DNA from: Staphylococcus sp. KG4-3
GTDB lineage: Bacteria > Bacillota > Bacilli > Staphylococcales > Staphylococcaceae
DNA: 64,000 bases
Direction of reading: 5' to 3'
NCBI RefSeq assembly: GCF_033597815.2
Contig: NZ_CP166245.1
Location: 744,001 to 808,000, forward strand
Shown here: positions 61,110 through 64,000 of the stretch, one piece after another
Position numbering within the stretch: the stretch's first letter is position 1
Layout of the letters: each line of letters starts with the position of its first letter
Notes under the pieces: model-generated
What the model was told of the DNA's origin: nothing
The model's database searches: none
The model's input: the letters and a program-made list of their open reading frames with translations, nothing else
Position numbers and translations under genes: made by a program

Positions 61110-61598
61110 TCATTTTAACAATTTGTATAGTGAAGTTTTGTCAATATTATCAGTTAAATCAATAAAATAATTTGATTGCCAACTTTGAGTTTTAATTGCA
61201 GTTTGATTTAATTTGTGTTCCCAAGTTGGATAAATTCTTATTGCCATTTTTCCTTTTTTTACTCCGTTAGCTATAATATTCTGTTTAGCTAACACGTCTT
61301 TTGGAAATATAAATAACCCTTTATGACTTTCATCCATTACTGTAATAATTAATTTGTCACATGATTCATTATAAGTAAAAGGTCTGTTTTTATTATTGTT
61401 ATCTTTAGTCCAAAATACTACAAAATACCCTTGCTTATTCGGTGTTTTTTTAGCGATTCTACTTCTAAAAGTTTGTTTATTAACTTGAAAAGTACAACTC
61501 TCATACTCCTCATTAAAAAATTCTGTTTCCCAATTTTTAAAATTAATATTATTCGTAGATTTAAATATTGAGCTTATAAAGTCTATTGATTTATACAT
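61110..61598 (-). CDS. MepB-family protein
   Basis: 162 residues with the MepB pattern: E-Y-E-S-C-T-F near 30, FRSRIAKKTPNKQGYFVVFW, LIITVMDESHKGLFIFPKDV and KGKMAIRIYPTWEH. In S. aureus mepB sits beside the multidrug exporter mepA and its repressor mepR; here it is alone, so a drug-efflux link is not supported locally. Biochemical role unknown. Confidence 0.88.
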   Translation of the reverse strand: MYKSIDFISSIFKSTNNINFKNWETEFFNEEYESCTFQVNKQTFRSRIAKKTPNKQGYFVVFWTKDNNNKNRPFTYNESCDKLIITVMDESHKGLFIFPKDVLAKQNIIANGVKKGKMAIRIYPTWEHKLNQTAIKTQSWQSNYFIDLTDNIDKTSLYKLLK

Positions 61599-61796
61599 AA
61601 TATAACCTTCTCCATTGAGTTTTGATTATTTTGAGTATACCAAATTCATTAGTGTATAACTATTTTTAAAAGTGCAAATAAAATAATATCTACAATAAAA
61701 AGTAAAGTAACTACATAAAAAAGATAAGTGTAAATTGATACAATAAGGGTAGACATAATTGCGAGTATAAAATTTATAAATTGAGAGGTGAACTAT

Positions 61797-62618
61797 ATGC
61801 ATTATATTAAATATTTAAATTCATCAGATAATACGAAACTATATACTAAAATTAATGATACTCCAGAAGCGAATGCAAACATTATTATAGTACATGGGTT
61901 AGCCGAACATTTAGATCGTTATGATATTTTAGCGGCATATTTAAATGAAAATGATTTTAATGTAATAAGATACGACCAAAGAGGACATGGCAGATCGGGA
62001 GGAGCTCAAACTTATTACAGTAATATGTATGAAATTGTTGAAGATTTAACAGCTATAATAGAATATGTAAAAACCACTTTCGAAGGGAAAGTATATCTAA
62101 TTGGACATAGCATGGGCGGTTATACAGTGACTTTATTTGAAACAATTTACCCTGGTACTGTAGATGGTGTAGTTACATCAGGTGCGTTAACAAGGTATAA
62201 CAATAAATTATTTGGTAATCCTGATCCAAGCATTTCATCAGACACTTATATTAAAAATGAATTAGGGGATGGTGTATGTTCTGATGCTGAAGTTATTAGA
62301 AAATATGAAATTGATCAATTAAACTCGAAACAGATATCTATGGGGCTTATTCGCACATTACTAGATGGCATAACATATTTGAAAAATAATGCGGAACGTT
62401 TTACTAACAATATTTTGATATTACATGGTAAAGAAGATGGATTAGTAAGTTATCATGATTCGCTACAATTATACCAAGAAATAGAATCTGAACATAAATC
62501 TATTCATATTTATGATAGATTACAACATGAGATATTAAATGAATCCTCTTATAATTTAAGTATTTTCAAAGAAATTGTTGATTGGTTAGATAATGAAATA
62601 CGTATTTCTAAAATTTAA
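61797..62618 (+). CDS. Alpha/beta hydrolase, monoacylglycerol-lipase-like
   Basis: 273 residues from ATG 61797 (GAGAGGTG upstream; a GTG at 61788 lies inside that signal). Oxyanion HGLAEHLDRY near 34, YDQRGHGRSGG near 61, nucleophile GHSMGG near 102, Asp in GKEDGLVS, and the catalytic His in LQHEIL. This is the serine-aminopeptidase/lysophospholipase (Hydrolase_4) family. Substrate probably a monoglyceride or lysophospholipid. Confidence 0.9.
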   Translation: MHYIKYLNSSDNTKLYTKINDTPEANANIIIVHGLAEHLDRYDILAAYLNENDFNVIRYDQRGHGRSGGAQTYYSNMYEIVEDLTAIIEYVKTTFEGKVYLIGHSMGGYTVTLFETIYPGTVDGVVTSGALTRYNNKLFGNPDPSISSDTYIKNELGDGVCSDAEVIRKYEIDQLNSKQISMGLIRTLLDGITYLKNNAERFTNNILILHGKEDGLVSYHDSLQLYQEIESEHKSIHIYDRLQHEILNESSYNLSIFKEIVDWLDNEIRISKI

Positions 62619-62737
62619 AAAAGTATCCTTACAATAAAAGTGTTTAACCAAACTCAACAAGTATCGTAATGTTTGTTATGAAAAATCTAAAGATTTACAC
62701 TTGGTTAAGGAAAAAATTGTGGAAAGGAAAGATTATA

Positions 62738-62920
62738 ATGAAGATAAAAACATTGCACATGCAATATGAAGAAAGTTTTGAAGAATTTGATGAACGTGTT
62801 AACGAATTCTTACAAAATGTGGATGAGAAACAACACTGGGAATTAGTGAGTGTTACACCATCTGTAACAAATAGTATTGAAGGCGTTGACTACTTTATTA
62901 CTATTGTCTACAAAAAATAG
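62738..62920 (+). CDS. Cse60-like small protein
   Basis: 60 residues from ATG 62738 (GGAAAGG upstream): MKIKTLHMQYEESFEEFDER, VNEFLQNVDEKQHW, ending YFITIVYKK. Size and the E-x-x-VNEFL...ITI-Y pattern fit the Cse60 family, first found as a SigE-dependent gene in Bacillus sporulation. Staphylococci do not sporulate, so the role must differ. Confidence 0.6.
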   Translation: MKIKTLHMQYEESFEEFDERVNEFLQNVDEKQHWELVSVTPSVTNSIEGVDYFITIVYKK

Positions 62921-63035
62921 TATAGTTAGAAAAAATTGTAATGGTATGAGTTGAAATGTAATAGAAAGATGTAGTTACTTTTAGTTAAATAGAGTATGTT
63001 ATTAGAGTGGTTTGATAATATCACTTACATGATGA

Positions 63036-63067
63036 AAGGCTATGACATTTGCTATGCCATAGCCTTA
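63036..63067. terminator. Terminator between the Cse60-like and XRE genes
   Basis: AAGGCTATG (63036-63044) pairs perfectly with CATAGCCTT (63058-63066); weak T content after it on either strand. Confidence 0.65.
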
Positions 63068-63115
63068 TTAACAATTTGTTGTCCCTTAATTTATATTACA
63101 TTCCGTCTAATGCAA

Positions 63116-63316
63116 TTATGAATTAAATGTTTCTCCTGAAACATTAAAATAGTCTGCTAGCATTTCAGCATCTTTTTCTGAAATTGTGCGATAGCCATTT
63201 TCCCAGTCCCATATTTGGCAATTTCTGATATCTGTACCATAGCCATTATTCAAATTAATAGCTAGTTTAGATATGCTTAAATTAGATTTCTCGCGTAATT
63301 CGTTAAGAATTTTCAC
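63116..63316 (-). CDS. XRE-family helix-turn-helix regulator
   Basis: 66 residues: almost only a Cro/CI-type DNA-binding domain (LREKSNLSISKLAINLNNG ... ISEKDAEMLADYFNVS). The start is GTG at 63316, with AGGAG 8 bases upstream. Single gene with no clear partner, so its target is unknown. Confidence 0.8.
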   Translation of the reverse strand: MKILNELREKSNLSISKLAINLNNGYGTDIRNCQIWDWENGYRTISEKDAEMLADYFNVSGETFNS

Positions 63317-63555
63317 AATCGTTCACTCCTATAAATAGATAATACTAATACCACTTTTAATTGTAATATATGGTTGCTATTATTACAAAATTTATGTTTT
63401 TTTATTTAAGTAAATTAAATAAAAAATTGTATGTTTACATGTATTTTTTATCTGGATATAGAAATGTGTAAATTGTATGTTTAATTGTAGATATGTGTCA
63501 AAAGTATCTGATTTGGGAATATGTATAAAATAAATTAAAAATAAGGAGATTTATA

Positions 63556-63942
63556 ATGAAAATAATTGCTATGAGTATTTTTGTTAATAATCAAGATGAG
63601 GCACAACAATTTTATACTGGAAAATTAGGGTTTAAATTAAAGCATGACATTGAAATGGGTGGCGGCTTTAGATGGTTAACGGTAACTGAAGATAATTCTA
63701 ATAATCCGGTTGAAATCGTTTTGGAGCCTAATGAAAGTCAAATTGCAAAGAACTATCAAGATGGTTTATATAAAGCGGGTATACCGATAACCATGTTTGG
63801 TGTAGATAACTTGGAGAAAGAACATGAATTATTGTTAAATAAAGGGGTTGAATTTCATACAGAACCCAAAGAGGTTGAAGGTGTGAAATATGCCATATTT
63901 GATGATACTTGTGGTAATTTAATTCAAATTGTTGAACAATAA
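63556..63942 (+). CDS. VOC-family (glyoxalase-like) protein
   Basis: 128 residues; MSIFVNNQDEAQQFYTGKLGFKLKHD and, in the second module, FGVDNLEKEHELLLNKGVEF and YAIFDDTCGNLIQIVE are the vicinal-oxygen-chelate repeats. Shine-Dalgarno AAGGAG. Closest in pattern to extradiol-dioxygenase/glyoxalase-like proteins of unknown substrate. The final 58 bases of the window show no further feature. Confidence 0.88.
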   Translation: MKIIAMSIFVNNQDEAQQFYTGKLGFKLKHDIEMGGGFRWLTVTEDNSNNPVEIVLEPNESQIAKNYQDGLYKAGIPITMFGVDNLEKEHELLLNKGVEFHTEPKEVEGVKYAIFDDTCGNLIQIVEQ

Positions 63943-64000
63943 AATATAAACTTTTAGTTAAAGCCATTATCATGAAAAGTACAAATAATTTTATACTGAA

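Overview
The window is chromosomal DNA of a low-GC Firmicute, almost certainly a Staphylococcus. The evidence is the gene order uvrBA-hprK-lgt-trxB-rapZ-yvcK-whiA-clpP-cggR-gapA-pgk-tpiA-gpmI-eno-secG-est-rnr-smpB-ssrA, a tmRNA whose tag ends NNNFAVAA, bacillithiol-type genes such as fosB, and the short intergenic hairpins common in staphylococci. The accessory genes (CadDX, MepB, a YkvI permease, TTG-started ThrE genes) suggest a coagulase-negative species, perhaps of the saprophyticus/xylosus group; that is inference.

Positions 1-33,250 are conserved core on the plus strand. They hold excision repair (uvrBA, with a LexA box), catabolite-repression signalling (hprK), lipoprotein maturation (lgt), thioredoxin reductase, the rapZ-yvcK-whiA trio, clpP behind a CtsR operator, the glycolytic operon behind a CggR-type operator, secG, RNase R, SmpB and tmRNA. 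Between them lie worn pseudogenes: an SDR tail, a small membrane protein and a minus-strand protein of about 150 residues.

Positions 33,213-39,190 are a small genomic island in the 3' end of ssrA. It is bounded by a perfect 57-bp direct repeat that carries the end of tmRNA and its terminator. No integrase gene is left. The cargo is an Abi_2/HEPN-type abortive-infection gene broken by one base in an A tract, a HAD phosphatase, an operon of acetyltransferase - FosB - acetyltransferase - P-loop kinase, and a probable zinc-binding protein split by a frameshift.

Positions 39,190-64,000 are a gene-sparse accessory region. First come a ruined double-glycine-leader bacteriocin and a ruined minus-strand gene. 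Next are an Lrp regulator with two hydrolases, a ThrE-type exporter pair, and an RpiR regulator divergent from an aldehyde dehydrogenase - DapA-like lyase - amine oxidase - YkvI permease cluster. The oxidase is frameshifted and a perfect cre site lies at its end. After an SDR gene there are further gene fragments, including a truncated copy of the island's HAD gene. The last 10 kb hold many small genes: a YxeA-like protein, a family of 52-57-residue MKI proteins, VOC proteins, a secreted CHAP hydrolase, the cadDX cadmium pair with its likely operator, a CsbD protein, a Cas2-fold-like small protein, DUF1722, MepB, a lipase-like hydrolase, a Cse60-like protein and an XRE regulator.
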